Source: Herbaspirillum sp. GW103
Lineage (GTDB): Bacteria; Pseudomonadota; Gammaproteobacteria; Burkholderiales; Burkholderiaceae_D
Length of the DNA: 64,000 nucleotides
Assembly (NCBI RefSeq): GCF_000261365.1
Contig: NZ_AJVC01000004.1
Coordinates: 558,001-622,000, forward strand
Direction of reading: 5' to 3'
The position numbers and the translations under genes were made by a program. The first letter of the stretch is position 1; every line of letters begins with the position of its first letter. This document shows, in pieces, positions 28,893 through 40,419 of this stretch. The notes beneath the pieces were generated by a model that was given only the letters and a program-made list of their open reading frames with translations, was not told the origin of the DNA and searched no databases.

Positions 28893-30005
28893 TCAACCGT
28901 GCTGCTGTTCGAAGTCTTTCAGATAATCGACGAGAGCCTGTACGCCCTCGATCGGCATCGCGTTGTAGATCGATGCACGCATGCCGCCGACCGACTTGTG
29001 GCCTTTCAGCTGCAGCAGGCCGCGCTCTTTGGCGCCGGCCAGGAAGGTGTCATTGAGCGACTCATCGCGCAGGAAGAACGGCACGTTCATGCGGGAACGG
29101 CAATCCGCTGCGATCCGGTTGCTGTAGAAATCGGTGCTGTCCAGGTAGCCGTAGAGCAGCCCGGCCTTGGCGATGTTGCGCGCTTCCAGCGCGGCCACGC
29201 CACCCTGGCGCTTGATCCACTGGAACACCAGACCGGCGATGTAGATCGCGTAGGTCGGCGGGGTGTTGTACATGGAATCGTTGTCGGCCACGATCTTCCA
29301 GTCGAAAGCCGAGGGACAGAACGGCAGCGCGTGACCCAGCAGGTCTTCGCGCACGATGACGATGGTCACGCCAGCCGGGCCGATGTTCTTCTGCGCGCCA
29401 CCATAGATGACGCCGTATTTGGACACATCCACCTCGCGCGAGAGGATGTGCGAGGACATGTCCGCCACCAGAGGTGCACCGTCGGTATCGGCCGCGACCT
29501 CGGGCGTGTACTGGTATTCGACGCCGTCGATGGTCTCGTTGCTGCAGATGTGCACGTAGGCGGCATTGCGCGAGAGCTTCCAGTCGGCACGTGCCGGGAT
29601 GCTGGAGAACTTGCGGTCGGCCGAGGAGGCTGCCACGTTCACCGTGCAGTAACGCCCCGCTTCCTTGATCGACTTGGTCGACCAGGAACCGGTGTTGATG
29701 TAATCGGCCACACCGGCCTCATGCTTGCCCGCCGGCGAACGCAGCCCCGCCAGGTTCATCGGGATGATGGCGTTCTCGGCAATGGCCCCGCCTTGCAGGA
29801 ACAGCACCTTGTAGTTGGAAGGAATGTTCATCAGCGCGCGCACGTCAGCCAGCGCGGCTTCGATGATGGACATGTATTCCTTGCCGCGATGGCTCATCTC
29901 CATGACCGACATGCCACTGCCATGCCAGTCCAGCATCTCGTCGGCTGCCTGTTGCAGCACTTCCTTGGGCAATACCGCCGGACCGGCGGAAAAGTTATAG
30001 ACCAT
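28893..30005 (-). CDS. serC: Phosphoserine aminotransferase
   Basis: 370 residues from the ATG at 30005; an ATG at 30020 would add five residues but follows directly on the T-run of the gyrA terminator, and neither start has a good Shine-Dalgarno sequence. [10 protein letters not shown] opens the protein, the PLP lysine is in [11 protein letters not shown], and [13 protein letters not shown] and [20 protein letters not shown] are the conserved C-terminal strings. It makes phosphoserine, and also serves the pyridoxal phosphate pathway. The gyrA-serC-pheA order is common in beta-proteobacteria. Confidence 0.95.
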   Translation of the reverse strand: MVYNFSAGPAVLPKEVLQQAADEMLDWHGSGMSVMEMSHRGKEYMSIIEAALADVRALMNIPSNYKVLFLQGGAIAENAIIPMNLAGLRSPAGKHEAGVADYINTGSWSTKSIKEAGRYCTVNVAASSADRKFSSIPARADWKLSRNAAYVHICSNETIDGVEYQYTPEVAADTDGAPLVADMSSHILSREVDVSKYGVIYGGAQKNIGPAGVTIVIVREDLLGHALPFCPSAFDWKIVADNDSMYNTPPTYAIYIAGLVFQWIKRQGGVAALEARNIAKAGLLYGYLDSTDFYSNRIAADCRSRMNVPFFLRDESLNDTFLAGAKERGLLQLKGHKSVGGMRASIYNAMPIEGVQALVDYLKDFEQQHG

Positions 30006-30021
30006 GTCTGCGTTCGCCATC

Positions 30022-30054
30022 AAAAAAGGCGGCAGGCGCTTGGCCCACCGCCTT
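30022..30054 (-). terminator. gyrA terminator abutting the serC start
   Basis: AAGGCGG and CCGCCTT (30026-30032 and 30048-30054) pair across a 15-base loop, followed on the minus strand by six T. The T-run ends one base before the alternative serC ATG at 30020. Partial read-through would be needed if serC is expressed from the gyrA promoter. Confidence 0.7.
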
Positions 30055-30063
30055 GAACTTGCT

Positions 30064-32709
<2,646 letters not shown>

Positions 32710-33451
32710 TGGAGAGTCGAAAGATGTTTCCCGGCCAGAAAATCATGCCGGGCGGGCGTGGCCCTTGGACTGATCAGAACAGCACATTCTAGCACGCCAG
32801 GAGGGTCAAAAGCCCGTCAAAGGCCCTCATCGCCCCGGCAACGGCATGCTTCGCGATGGCAGCCGGTCCGGTGCCCACCATCACCGCATGCGCCGCAAAG
32901 CTCCTCCCAGCGCCTGAGAGCGACCAAACAGGGGGGCCGAGCGCCTATATATATTAGAGCGCCCGAATTCAGCAACCAGCATTGCCACCCGGCATCGAAT
33001 GCTTCTCCGCCGTGGATTGCTGTCAAATGGCCAATTTGGGGAAATTTTCCGAAACTCACTTTCCCGGTGCACGCCATCGGGAGAAACCCCACGCGCCGGG
33101 AGGCACGATGCCGCGGAGAAAATGGCAACTACTTGCCCGAGTGAAAATGCGCGAACTGTATGAAAAATAAGGATTTTCTCTAAAAAATCCGGCTTTTTTC
33201 TGCCTTAAAGGAACAAAAACGGGCCAAAAATATCGCGTTGCGAAGAAACAACACAGTCCCAAAAACGTTGTCTGGACCAATTGGCAAGCATCGCTGAAGG
33301 TCGATCCGTGTGGCAGAATGGCGGCTAAGTTCATTACTAGCCCCATGGAACAAGGGCCGGTGACGACCTGAACACATGATATTATTCATTTTTTGATGTC
33401 GTAATCTTGTAGCGCAGTTTATCTGCGGATATCTCACCCGAGAGGAGAAAC
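32710..33451. other. Long AT-richer intergenic region between gyrA and the ompA-like gene
   Basis: 742 bases with no gene I can support; short open frames have no ribosome-binding sites or protein-like composition. It holds the divergent promoters of gyrA and the OmpA-like gene. A direct repeat of GAGCGCC at 32939 and 32957 flanks an AT tract. Around 33170-33200 a GGATTTT/AAAATCC stem is followed by GGCTTTTTT on the plus strand, which looks like a weak terminator and would fit a small transcript from this region. Confidence 0.4.
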
Positions 33452-34063
33452 ATGAACAAATTAGCAAAACTCGTCTTCGCTGCTGCGTCCGCAGCCATCG
33501 CACTGTCTGCCACCGCTCAGGAAACCAAGGACATCAAGGTTCGTCCCGGCAGCCTGTACCTGCAAGATGGCCGTGACGTCGTGACCCGCAGCGGTTACGG
33601 TCTGTGCTGGCAAACCGCTTACGTGAACGGTCCGTGCGAAGAACCGCCCGCACCGGCTCCGGTTGCCGCTGCTGTTGCTCCGAAGCCCGCTCCGGCTGCT
33701 GCTCCGACCTCGGAAAAAGTCACCTACGCTGCTGACGCCTTCTTCGATTTCGACAAGGCAACCCTGAAGCCGGCTGGCAAGGCCAAGCTGGACGAACTGG
33801 TTGGCAACCTGAAGGCCATCAACCTGGAAGTCATCATCGCCGTCGGCCACACCGACTCGATCGGTTCCGTCGCCTACAACCAGAAGCTGTCGGTTCGTCG
33901 TGCTGAATCCGTCAAGGCTTACCTGGTTTCCAAGGGCGTTGAAGCCAACCGTGTCTACACCGAAGGCAAGGGCAAGTCGCAACCGGTCGCTGACAACAAG
34001 ACCGCTGCTGGCCGCGCCAAGAACCGTCGCGTGGAAATCGAAGTTGTGGGTACCCGCAAGTAA
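33452..34063 (+). CDS. OmpA-family peptidoglycan-associated outer membrane protein
   Basis: 203 residues. A signal peptide (MNKLAKLVFAAASAAIALSA) is followed by a short cysteine-containing segment (YGLCWQTAYVNGPCEEP), a Pro/Ala hinge (about 67-87) and an OmpA C-terminal domain with FFDFDKATLKPAGKAKLDEL, GHTDSIGSVAYNQKLSVRRA and the final NRRVEIEV. There is no beta-barrel, so it is a small soluble or loosely membrane-bound peptidoglycan binder. GAGAGGAG before the ATG and strongly biased codons point to high expression. A strong terminator follows. Two-cysteine OmpA-like proteins of this size upstream of ubiG are typical of Burkholderiales. Confidence 0.93.
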   Translation: MNKLAKLVFAAASAAIALSATAQETKDIKVRPGSLYLQDGRDVVTRSGYGLCWQTAYVNGPCEEPPAPAPVAAAVAPKPAPAAAPTSEKVTYAADAFFDFDKATLKPAGKAKLDELVGNLKAINLEVIIAVGHTDSIGSVAYNQKLSVRRAESVKAYLVSKGVEANRVYTEGKGKSQPVADNKTAAGRAKNRRVEIEVVGTRK

Positions 34064-34088
34064 TCGATTGACGCTACAAGCAGTCATG

Positions 34089-34115
34089 AAAACCCCGCTT
34101 CGGCGGGGTTTTTTT
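34089..34115 (+). terminator. Intrinsic terminator after the ompA-like gene
   Basis: A 10-base stem (34089-34098 with 34103-34112) has a TTCG loop and is followed by T to 34115. It lies 25 bases after the stop codon. Confidence 0.95.
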
Positions 34116-34232
34116 ATTCCTGATGCGTTTGCGCGTCATGTACGGACAAGCCCGGCCTTGTCCCGCAATTGCGGCCGATGTTGATCTGGCCCAGGCCACC
34201 CGCAGCGTCGGATTGGGCTATCATTAGGCCCC

Positions 34233-34949
34233 ATGAACACGACCAATGCGACCATGAACGCCGATCCCCAAGAGATCCAGAAATTCAGTGAACTGGCCCA
34301 TCGCTGGTGGGACCCGGGTTCCGAATTCCGTCCCCTGCACGAAATCAACCCGCTGCGCCTGGAGTGGATCAACGCCCGTGCACCGCTGGCCGGCAAGAAG
34401 GTGATCGACATCGGCTGCGGCGGCGGCATCCTGGCTGAATCGATGGCCAGGAAAGGCGCCGACGTCACCGGCATCGACCTCTCCGACAAGGCGCTGAAAG
34501 TGGCCGACCTGCACAGCATGGAGTCCGGCGTACAAGTGCGCTACGAGAAGATCGCCGCCGAAGACATGGCCGCGCGCGAAGCCGGCCAGTATGACGTGGT
34601 GACCTGCATGGAGATGCTGGAACACGTACCTGATCCGGCCGCCATCGTGCGTGCTGCGGCCACCCTGGCCAAGCCGGGCGGCAAGCTGTTCTTCTCCACC
34701 CTGAACCGCAACATGAAGTCTTACGTCATGGCCATCATCGGTGCCGAATACGTGCTGCGCCTGCTGCCCAAGGGCACGCATGACTACGCCAAGTTCATCA
34801 CCCCGGCCGAGCTGGCGCACTACACGCGCGAGGCCGGCCTGCAGATCGACGGCTTCAAGGGCATGGGCTACAACCCGCTGACCAAGATCTATTCGCTCAA
34901 CGACGACACCAGCGTGAACTACCTGGTGGCCTGTACCAAACTGGGCTGA
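34233..34949 (+). CDS. ubiG: Ubiquinone biosynthesis O-methyltransferase
   Basis: 238 residues. The SAM-binding motif I is [16 protein letters not shown], followed by [17 protein letters not shown], and the membrane-interacting [12 protein letters not shown] and [10 protein letters not shown] strings specific to UbiG. It methylates the two hydroxyls formed during ubiquinone synthesis. The neighbour gph (96 bases downstream) is a common companion. Start at 34233; a second ATG at 34254 is possible. Confidence 0.96.
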   Translation: MNTTNATMNADPQEIQKFSELAHRWWDPGSEFRPLHEINPLRLEWINARAPLAGKKVIDIGCGGGILAESMARKGADVTGIDLSDKALKVADLHSMESGVQVRYEKIAAEDMAAREAGQYDVVTCMEMLEHVPDPAAIVRAAATLAKPGGKLFFSTLNRNMKSYVMAIIGAEYVLRLLPKGTHDYAKFITPAELAHYTREAGLQIDGFKGMGYNPLTKIYSLNDDTSVNYLVACTKLG

Positions 34950-34995
34950 GCGAGCGTTCGCGCCCCCCGCCTGCCTGCTCTCGTCGTGCTCACAT

Positions 34996-35023
34996 CGCCG
35001 CAGCCATCGGCTGCGGCGCTTTT
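34996..35023 (+). terminator. Intrinsic terminator after ubiG
   Basis: A perfect 10-base stem (34996-35005 with 35009-35018) has an ATC loop, then CTTTT. It lies 46 bases after the ubiG stop and 22 bases before the gph start. Confidence 0.8.
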
Positions 35024-35045
35024 CTTCCTGCCACTCTGACCGCCC

Positions 35046-35702
35046 ATGCCACTCCGCCCTCCCCGCGCGATCCTGTTTGACCTCGACGGCACCCTTGCCG
35101 ATACCGCTCCCGACCTGGCGGCCGCCGCCAACTTCCTGCGCCAGCAACGTGGCCTGGAAAATGCCCCCTATGAAAGTTTGCGCCCGGTGGCCTCAGCCGG
35201 TGCCCGTGGACTCATCGGTGCAGCACTGGGCATCCATCCGGGCGATGCGGAATATGAAGATTTGCGCGTACTTTTCCTGGACCGCTACCAGGCCAACATG
35301 AGCACCCACAGCCGTCTCTTCGATGGCATCCCGGAGTTGCTGAGCCAACTGGAAGCGCGCGGCATCGCCTGGGGCATCGTCACCAACAAGGCCGCGCGCC
35401 TGACCGACGTACTGGCCCCGCAGATCGGCCTGGGCCATGCCGGCTGCACCGTCTCCGGCGACACCACCCCGCATCCCAAGCCGCACCCGGCACCGTTGCT
35501 GGAAGCCGCCAAGCGCCTGGGACTGGCGCCCGAGGATTGCTGGTACGTCGGCGACGACCTGCGCGACATCCAGGCCGGCCGTGCCGCCAACATGCCCACC
35601 ATCGCCGCCGCCTGGGGCTATTGCGGGCACACCGAACCCGCTGCCTGGCAAGCGGACGCGCTGCTGCATGCACCGCTGGACATCCTCACCCTGCTGGACT
35701 GA
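35046..35702 (+). CDS. gph: Phosphoglycolate phosphatase
   Basis: 218 residues, HAD superfamily. The nucleophile motif is LFDLDGTLADTAPDL, motif II lies in IVTNKAA, and motif III/IV in HPKPHPAPLLEAAKRLG with GDDLRDIQAGRAANMP. The helical cap between motif I and II is the Gph type. It removes phosphate from 2-phosphoglycolate formed during repair of oxidised DNA ends and by oxygenase reactions. A few beta-proteobacterial homologues next to ubiG act on N-acetylmuramate phosphate (MupP), so that alternative should be kept in mind. Confidence 0.88.
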   Translation: MPLRPPRAILFDLDGTLADTAPDLAAAANFLRQQRGLENAPYESLRPVASAGARGLIGAALGIHPGDAEYEDLRVLFLDRYQANMSTHSRLFDGIPELLSQLEARGIAWGIVTNKAARLTDVLAPQIGLGHAGCTVSGDTTPHPKPHPAPLLEAAKRLGLAPEDCWYVGDDLRDIQAGRAANMPTIAAAWGYCGHTEPAAWQADALLHAPLDILTLLD

Positions 35703-35722
35703 TTCCCCTGCCAGTCTTGCCT

Positions 35723-35752
35723 GACGCGCCTGGAAACTTGGGCGCGTCTTTT
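35723..35752 (+). terminator. Intrinsic terminator after gph
   Basis: GACGCGCC (35723-35730) pairs with GGCGCGTC (35741-35748) across a 10-base loop and is followed by TTTT. It starts 21 bases after the gph stop. Confidence 0.8.
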
Positions 35753-35769
35753 CCCTCCTAGCAGTGCCA

Positions 35770-35795
35770 TGTCGCCTCGCATTAGAATGGCGACA
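35770..35795 (+). promoter_or_regulatory. Inverted repeat spanning a -10-like TAGAAT upstream of the DUF748 gene
   Basis: TGTCGCC (35770-35776) and GGCGACA (35789-35795) are exact inverted repeats, and the loop contains ATTAGAAT. It is about 100 bases before the next start codon. It could be an operator over the promoter; no regulator is known. Confidence 0.35.
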
Positions 35796-35896
35796 ACCCC
35801 GGCGCACGCCGCAGCATCGCCTACCATCACAACCAGAACCGGCCACCGGCGCACACACGGCGCCAGCACGGACCGGCACCGACAAGGGAAACCGTC

Positions 35897-38800
35897 ATGA
35901 GCAAGCCGGACCGCGCCTCTCTCACCCAGCATCCCGCCTGGCATCGGATGAGACGTCCGCTGCGCTGGGTCGGCTGGACGCTGGTTGTCCTGCTGGGCCT
36001 GGCCGCGCTGAGCTGGGCTGCCCTGCCCGCACTGGTGCGCAAGATCGCTGTCGACCAGACCCAGGCGCAACTGGGTCGCAGGCTGGAGATTGGCGAGATC
36101 GCCTTCAATCCCTTCAAGCTGGCGCTGCGCGCCTCGGACATCACGCTCTATGAAGCCGATGGCAAGCAGCCCTTCTTCAGTGCCAAGGGCTTGCTGGCCG
36201 ACCTGTCCGCCGCCTCGCTGCTGCGCATGGCGCCGGTGCTGGACGAAATCAGACTGAGTACGCCGCAACTGCACGTGGTGCGGGTGGATGCGCACGGCAT
36301 TGGCCACTACAACTTCTCCGACATCCTCGACCGCCTGGCGGCCCAACCCAAGAGCGAAGGCCAGGCGCACTTTTCGCTGGCCAACGTGCAACTGCAGGAC
36401 GGGCAGATCCGCTTCGAGGACAAGGTCAGTGGCAAGAACATCGACATCGCCGCGCTGCAAGTGGGCCTGCCCTTCATCTCCAACCTGCCCGGCAACATCG
36501 ACAGCTTCGTGCAGCCGCAATTGTCGGCCACCGTCAATGGCACCCCGCTGCACCTGAAGGGTCGCAGCAAACCCTTCACCTCGACGCAGGAATCGACCTT
36601 CGCCATCGACATCGACCGGCTGGACCTGGTGAGCTACCTGCCATTCGTTCCCGCCGAATTGCCAGTGCTGATCCAGAGCGCCAAGCTCAGTACCCGGCTG
36701 GACCTGGGCTTCACCCGCAAGGATGACAAGCCGACCGTCACACTGGCCGGCGAGGTCCGGATGGAGGACCTTTCTCTACAGGACAAGGCGCATGCGCCCC
36801 TGTTCAAGACCAGGTCGCTGGCGCTGCAGATAAAGCAGTTCGACGTCCTGGCCGCCAGTGGTGAACTGAGCCAGCTCACGCTGGAGCAAGCGCAGGTCTG
36901 GGCCGGCATGAACGCGCGCGGCGAGATCAACTGGCAGCGTGCGCTGGCAGGTGGCCAGACCGGTGCCCGCAGCACCTCCAGACAAGCGAGCGCCTCTTCT
37001 CCCGCCGCCACTGCGAAGCAGCCGGCTTCCTCCATCGTGCTGCAGCAACTGACTGTGCAGGATGGCGAAGTCAACTGGCGCGATGAAGCCAATGCCTCGC
37101 CGGCTCAGGCCATCAAGCTGAGCAAGATCGATATCAACGCCACCCAACTTTCCACCGCTGCCGATGCCAAGCCGGCCCGCTTGACGCTGTCCGCCGTCGA
37201 GAACGGCCGTGGCAAGCTGGCCTTCGATGGCCAGGTCCAGGCCATGACGGCCAGCGTTGTCGGCAAGATCACGCTGGAGAACATCGACCTGGCGGGCTAC
37301 CGTAATTACCTTGCCCGTGCGCCCATCAGTGGACTGGCGGGCCGGCTCTCCGGCCAGACCACGCTGCAACTGCAGCATGGCCATCTGCGGCTCGACGACA
37401 GCAAGGTGCAGTTGGCCGACCTGCGCCTGGCTCCTCCCGGCAAGGGGGCGCAGCCACTGGCTCTGCAATCGCTGTCGCTGCAGGCGCCCAGGCTGACCGA
37501 TACGCTGGACCAGGCGATTCCCTTCAAGCTGCAGGCACGCTTTGAGAAGACCGGTAGCGTCGAACTGACCGGCCAGGCCGCCGCGCATTTCAAGCACGTG
37601 GCACTGGAACTGGAGATCAAGAACCTGCCCATTACGCCCTTCCAGCACTATTTCAGCGATGTACTCAATGTCTCCATCAGCAGCGGCCTGGCCAGTGCCC
37701 GGGGCAAGCTGGAAGTGACGCCGCCGCTGGAGGATCGCAAGCTGGCACTGGACTACAAGGGCAGCGCCGCCATCACCAACCTGCGCATGCAGGACAAGCT
37801 GACCTCCACCGACTTCCTGCGCTGGCGCACACTGGAACTGGCCGGTATCGAGGCCCGACTGGGCGGGCGTACGCAGGTGAAGCTGGAGAAGGCAAGGCTG
37901 TCCAACTTCTACGCGCGCGCCATCCTCTCCGAAAAAGGTCGCCTGAACCTGCAGGACATCGTGGTGGCCGACGCCCGGGAACAGGGTTCGATCACCGATG
38001 ACAGCAAGAAGGCCGGCAAGGACGACACACCGTCCGGTACTGCAAGCACGCGCAAGACTACCTCCGCCAACCCGGTCACCGCCGCCGCGTCGGCGGATGC
38101 GCCGCTGGTGCGAATCGGCCAGGTGGTGCTGGACGGCGGCAACATCAACTACACCGACAACTTCGTCAAACCCAACTACACTGCCAACATGACCGGACTG
38201 GCCGGCAGCATCGGCCAGATCGCCTCGGACAAGCCGCAGCCGGCACCGGTGAACATCACCGGCAAGATCGACAACGATGCCCCGCTGCAGATTTCTGGCT
38301 CGCTCAATCCGCTCTTCAAGCCCATGTACCTGGATCTCAAGGCCAGTGCCAACGGCGTGCAACTGCCGCGCCTGACGCCCTACTCGGCCAAGTACGCCGG
38401 CTATCCGATCACCAAGGGCAAGCTCTCGATGGATGTGCATTACACGATCGAGAACGACAAGCTGGTCGCGCAGAACGATCTGCGCATCGAGCAGCTGAGC
38501 TTCGGCGAGCGGGTCGACAGTCCGGATGCCACCAGCCTGCCGGTGATGCTGGCGGTGTCCTTGCTCAAGGATCGCGATGGCAACATCAACCTGAACCTGC
38601 CGATTTCGGGCTCGCTGTCGGACCCGCAGTTTTCGGTGGGCGGCATCATCGTGCGGGTGTTCGTGAACCTGATCGTCAAGGCCGTCACCTCGCCCTTCGC
38701 GCTGATCGGTTCGATGTTCCGTGCTGACGAGCACATTGGCGAACTGCGCTACATCGAGTTCTCGCCCGGCTCCTCGGAAGTCACCGACGAAGTGCGCAAG

Positions 38801-39298
38801 AAGCTCGATGCACTGGGCTATGTTCTGCATGAGCGCCCCGGCATCAAGCTCGACATCACGGGTCGTGTCGATCCCAAGGTCGATGACCAGGGTCTGCGGC
38901 GTGAAGCGCTGGAACGTGCGATGCGCAATCTCAAGCGGGCCGACCTGATCGCCAGGGAAGGACAGCCGTCCGGCCCGGTGCGCATCAGTGCGGCCGAGCG
39001 TGCCAAGTACCTGGAACGCGTCTACAAGGACAGCAAGTTCGACAAGCCGCGCAACATGATCGGATTGCTCAAGAGCCTGCCCGAAGCCGAGATGGAAAAG
39101 ATGATCCTGGAACACACCGAAGTGACCCAGGATGACTTGCGCAAGCTGGCGCAGCGCCGGGCTGACCAGGTGCGAAATTATTTACAGGAGCAGAGCGTGA
39201 TCGAACCTGCGCGCATCTTTCTGATTGCCCCCAAGCTGGACGGCGCCGGCATCCCGGACAAGGAGCCCAAGGCACGGGTCGATCTGACGATACAGTGA
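35897..39298 (+). CDS. DUF748 (AsmA-like) envelope protein
   Basis: 1133 residues. One N-terminal membrane segment (about 24-44, WVGWTLVVLLGLAALSWAAL) is followed by a very long beta-rich region with repeating AsmA/DUF748 strings such as LEIGEIAFNPFKLALRASDI, ARTSLDL-type strands and GAAPLxIxGxL-like repeats. The last ~180 residues (from YIEFSPGSSEVTDEVRKKLD) resemble an OmpA-like periplasmic fold with RREALERAMRNLKRADL and QRRADQVRNYLQEQ. AsmA-like proteins form long hydrophobic grooves that bridge the periplasm for phospholipid transport. A bridge with a peptidoglycan-binding end would suit that; it is inferred. Usual length for the family. Confidence 0.88.
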   Translation: MSKPDRASLTQHPAWHRMRRPLRWVGWTLVVLLGLAALSWAALPALVRKIAVDQTQAQLGRRLEIGEIAFNPFKLALRASDITLYEADGKQPFFSAKGLLADLSAASLLRMAPVLDEIRLSTPQLHVVRVDAHGIGHYNFSDILDRLAAQPKSEGQAHFSLANVQLQDGQIRFEDKVSGKNIDIAALQVGLPFISNLPGNIDSFVQPQLSATVNGTPLHLKGRSKPFTSTQESTFAIDIDRLDLVSYLPFVPAELPVLIQSAKLSTRLDLGFTRKDDKPTVTLAGEVRMEDLSLQDKAHAPLFKTRSLALQIKQFDVLAASGELSQLTLEQAQVWAGMNARGEINWQRALAGGQTGARSTSRQASASSPAATAKQPASSIVLQQLTVQDGEVNWRDEANASPAQAIKLSKIDINATQLSTAADAKPARLTLSAVENGRGKLAFDGQVQAMTASVVGKITLENIDLAGYRNYLARAPISGLAGRLSGQTTLQLQHGHLRLDDSKVQLADLRLAPPGKGAQPLALQSLSLQAPRLTDTLDQAIPFKLQARFEKTGSVELTGQAAAHFKHVALELEIKNLPITPFQHYFSDVLNVSISSGLASARGKLEVTPPLEDRKLALDYKGSAAITNLRMQDKLTSTDFLRWRTLELAGIEARLGGRTQVKLEKARLSNFYARAILSEKGRLNLQDIVVADAREQGSITDDSKKAGKDDTPSGTASTRKTTSANPVTAAASADAPLVRIGQVVLDGGNINYTDNFVKPNYTANMTGLAGSIGQIASDKPQPAPVNITGKIDNDAPLQISGSLNPLFKPMYLDLKASANGVQLPRLTPYSAKYAGYPITKGKLSMDVHYTIENDKLVAQNDLRIEQLSFGERVDSPDATSLPVMLAVSLLKDRDGNINLNLPISGSLSDPQFSVGGIIVRVFVNLIVKAVTSPFALIGSMFRADEHIGELRYIEFSPGSSEVTDEVRKKLDALGYVLHERPGIKLDITGRVDPKVDDQGLRREALERAMRNLKRADLIAREGQPSGPVRISAAERAKYLERVYKDSKFDKPRNMIGLLKSLPEAEMEKMILEHTEVTQDDLRKLAQRRADQVRNYLQEQSVIEPARIFLIAPKLDGAGIPDKEPKARVDLTIQ

Positions 39299-39359
39299 GC
39301 AAAGGCTGCGCAGGCGGGCCTTGAAAAGCCGCACGCTGCCCATACAGTAGGGAGTAGGT

Positions 39360-39365
39360 TATAAT
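39360..39365 (+). promoter_or_regulatory. Candidate -10 element of ssrA
   Basis: An exact TATAAT, 106 bases before the mature tmRNA 5' end. The -35 at 17 bases is weak. A precursor with about 100 extra 5' bases would be trimmed by RNase P, as for other tmRNAs. Confidence 0.4.
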
Positions 39366-39471
39366 CAGCCTCCCGCTGCCAAAGCGGGGGCCTCTTCAGG
39401 AAACGCTGCGAGGGGCCAGCGTAATACGCAAGTTCACGCGCCCAGCGGGATTTGCGAAGCTTCAACACCAC

Positions 39472-39852
39472 GGGGCCGACTTGGTTTCGACAGGGGTTGC
39501 AAAGCGGAACAGGGCATGCCGAGGACTGGTTACCTCGTTAATCCATCCGGAACTGCTTAAATGCAAACGACGAATCTTACGCTCTCGCAGCGTAAATCGC
39601 ACCTAGAAACCTAAGAAACTTCTAGCTCTACAGCACTTCTTCCCTGGGGTGTGCTGGCAACAGCGGTAGAGTCATTTACAGGGAATCGTGGCGTATGGGG
39701 TTACTTCATACGTCATTAAATCCAAGGTAACTCGTCCTGTCGAAGCGTGTGCGTCCGCGTCGCCAGGATCAAAACCAATTGACTGCACTACGCATGTAGA
39801 ACTGTCTGTAGAGTGCTTCTGGACGCGGGTTCAATTCCCGCCGGCTCCACCA
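39472..39852 (+). ncRNA. ssrA: Transfer-messenger RNA
   Basis: 381 bases. The 5' end GGGGCCG pairs with CGGCTCC near the 3' end to make the alanine-type acceptor stem, followed by ACCA with CCA encoded. The GGTTCAATTCC T-arm is near 39829. The tag reading frame at 39563-39595 reads ANDESYALAA then TAA, matching the usual beta-proteobacterial tag ending in ALAA. It rescues stalled ribosomes with SmpB, whose gene is not in this window. The RNA is of the one-piece type. The 3' end of this gene is a frequent integration site, and an APE cluster begins 570 bases downstream. Confidence 0.97.
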
Positions 39853-39857
39853 ATACC

Positions 39858-39890
39858 AATGCCCGACTGTGTATGCAGTCGGGCATTTTT
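39858..39890 (+). terminator. Intrinsic terminator of tmRNA
   Basis: AATGCCCGACT (39858-39868) pairs with AGTCGGGCATT (39877-39887) and is followed by T. It begins five bases after the encoded CCA. Confidence 0.93.
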
Positions 39891-40265
39891 GTTGCCCCTG
39901 GCGGGTCTGCGAGGGTTCACGCGGATTCCCGCGACTTGGTGGTTGGGCTGGGTTGCCAGAAAAAAACCGTTCTGACTTTCTCCAGGCCATTTTTCTCTCC
40001 TGCTGTTGATTTGCTCGCAGAATTGACTCTCTCCCTCCAACCCTAAACAAGTTCCAGAATCGCGCCACGGCGTTTCGAGCCGGGCCACCGAAATAGTTAA
40101 AAAATTGGCGCTGAAAACGTACATCCCTTCACTTCAAGACGATAGACAACGTACCGAATCGACAACACCAACCCGGCGGATAAGCCCCCTGGCTGTAGCT
40201 CTCCGTGTTTCTCCTTGAAAATTTCGTGTTAATTCAAGAGGGTTTTGTCGTACCATTACCCGGTC

Positions 40266-40278
40266 TTACAAATTGTAA
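40266..40278. promoter_or_regulatory. Palindrome upstream of the APE operon
   Basis: TTACAA, one A, TTGTAA: perfect six-base arms, about 140 bases before the first APE gene, in an AT-rich segment. The form suits a dimeric regulator. Which one is unknown and no regulator gene is in the cluster. Confidence 0.4.
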
Positions 40279-40419
40279 CGTTTAAAGACACCGGATAAGT
40301 GCTGTAAATAAACAAGAAAACGGCGTATCCACCGATGCAGGCAGCGTACCGGCCTGCTTCGGAAGAAGGGGGATCCGGTAGATAACACCGCCAAGTAGAA
40401 GCCTGGGGCTTTTGACGAT

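Larger units (their letters stand above)
39853..40419. other. Gap between tmRNA and the APE cluster
   Basis: 567 bases. The tmRNA terminator is first. Nothing coding is supported, and no integrase, no second copy of the tmRNA 3' end and no insertion sequence are seen. From about 40080 the DNA becomes AT-richer and must contain the APE promoter; a perfect palindrome TTACAA-A-TTGTAA stands at 40266-40278. Confidence 0.5.

Noticed and set aside
32939..32963. GAGCGCC direct repeat upstream of gyrA
   Set aside because: Only two seven-base copies in GC-rich DNA; too weak to interpret.
36776..39115. A 779-codon open frame opposite the DUF748 gene
   Set aside because: Antisense to a conserved envelope gene, Gln/His/Arg-rich and without family features.
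39769..40068. Small open frame over the tmRNA 3' end (SRRELNPRPEA...)
   Set aside because: This is the well-known false protein produced by translating the tRNA-like T-arm of tmRNA backwards.
39853..40419. Possible integration remnant after tmRNA
   Set aside because: No integrase, no second copy of the ssrA 3' end, no inverted repeats of an insertion sequence were found.
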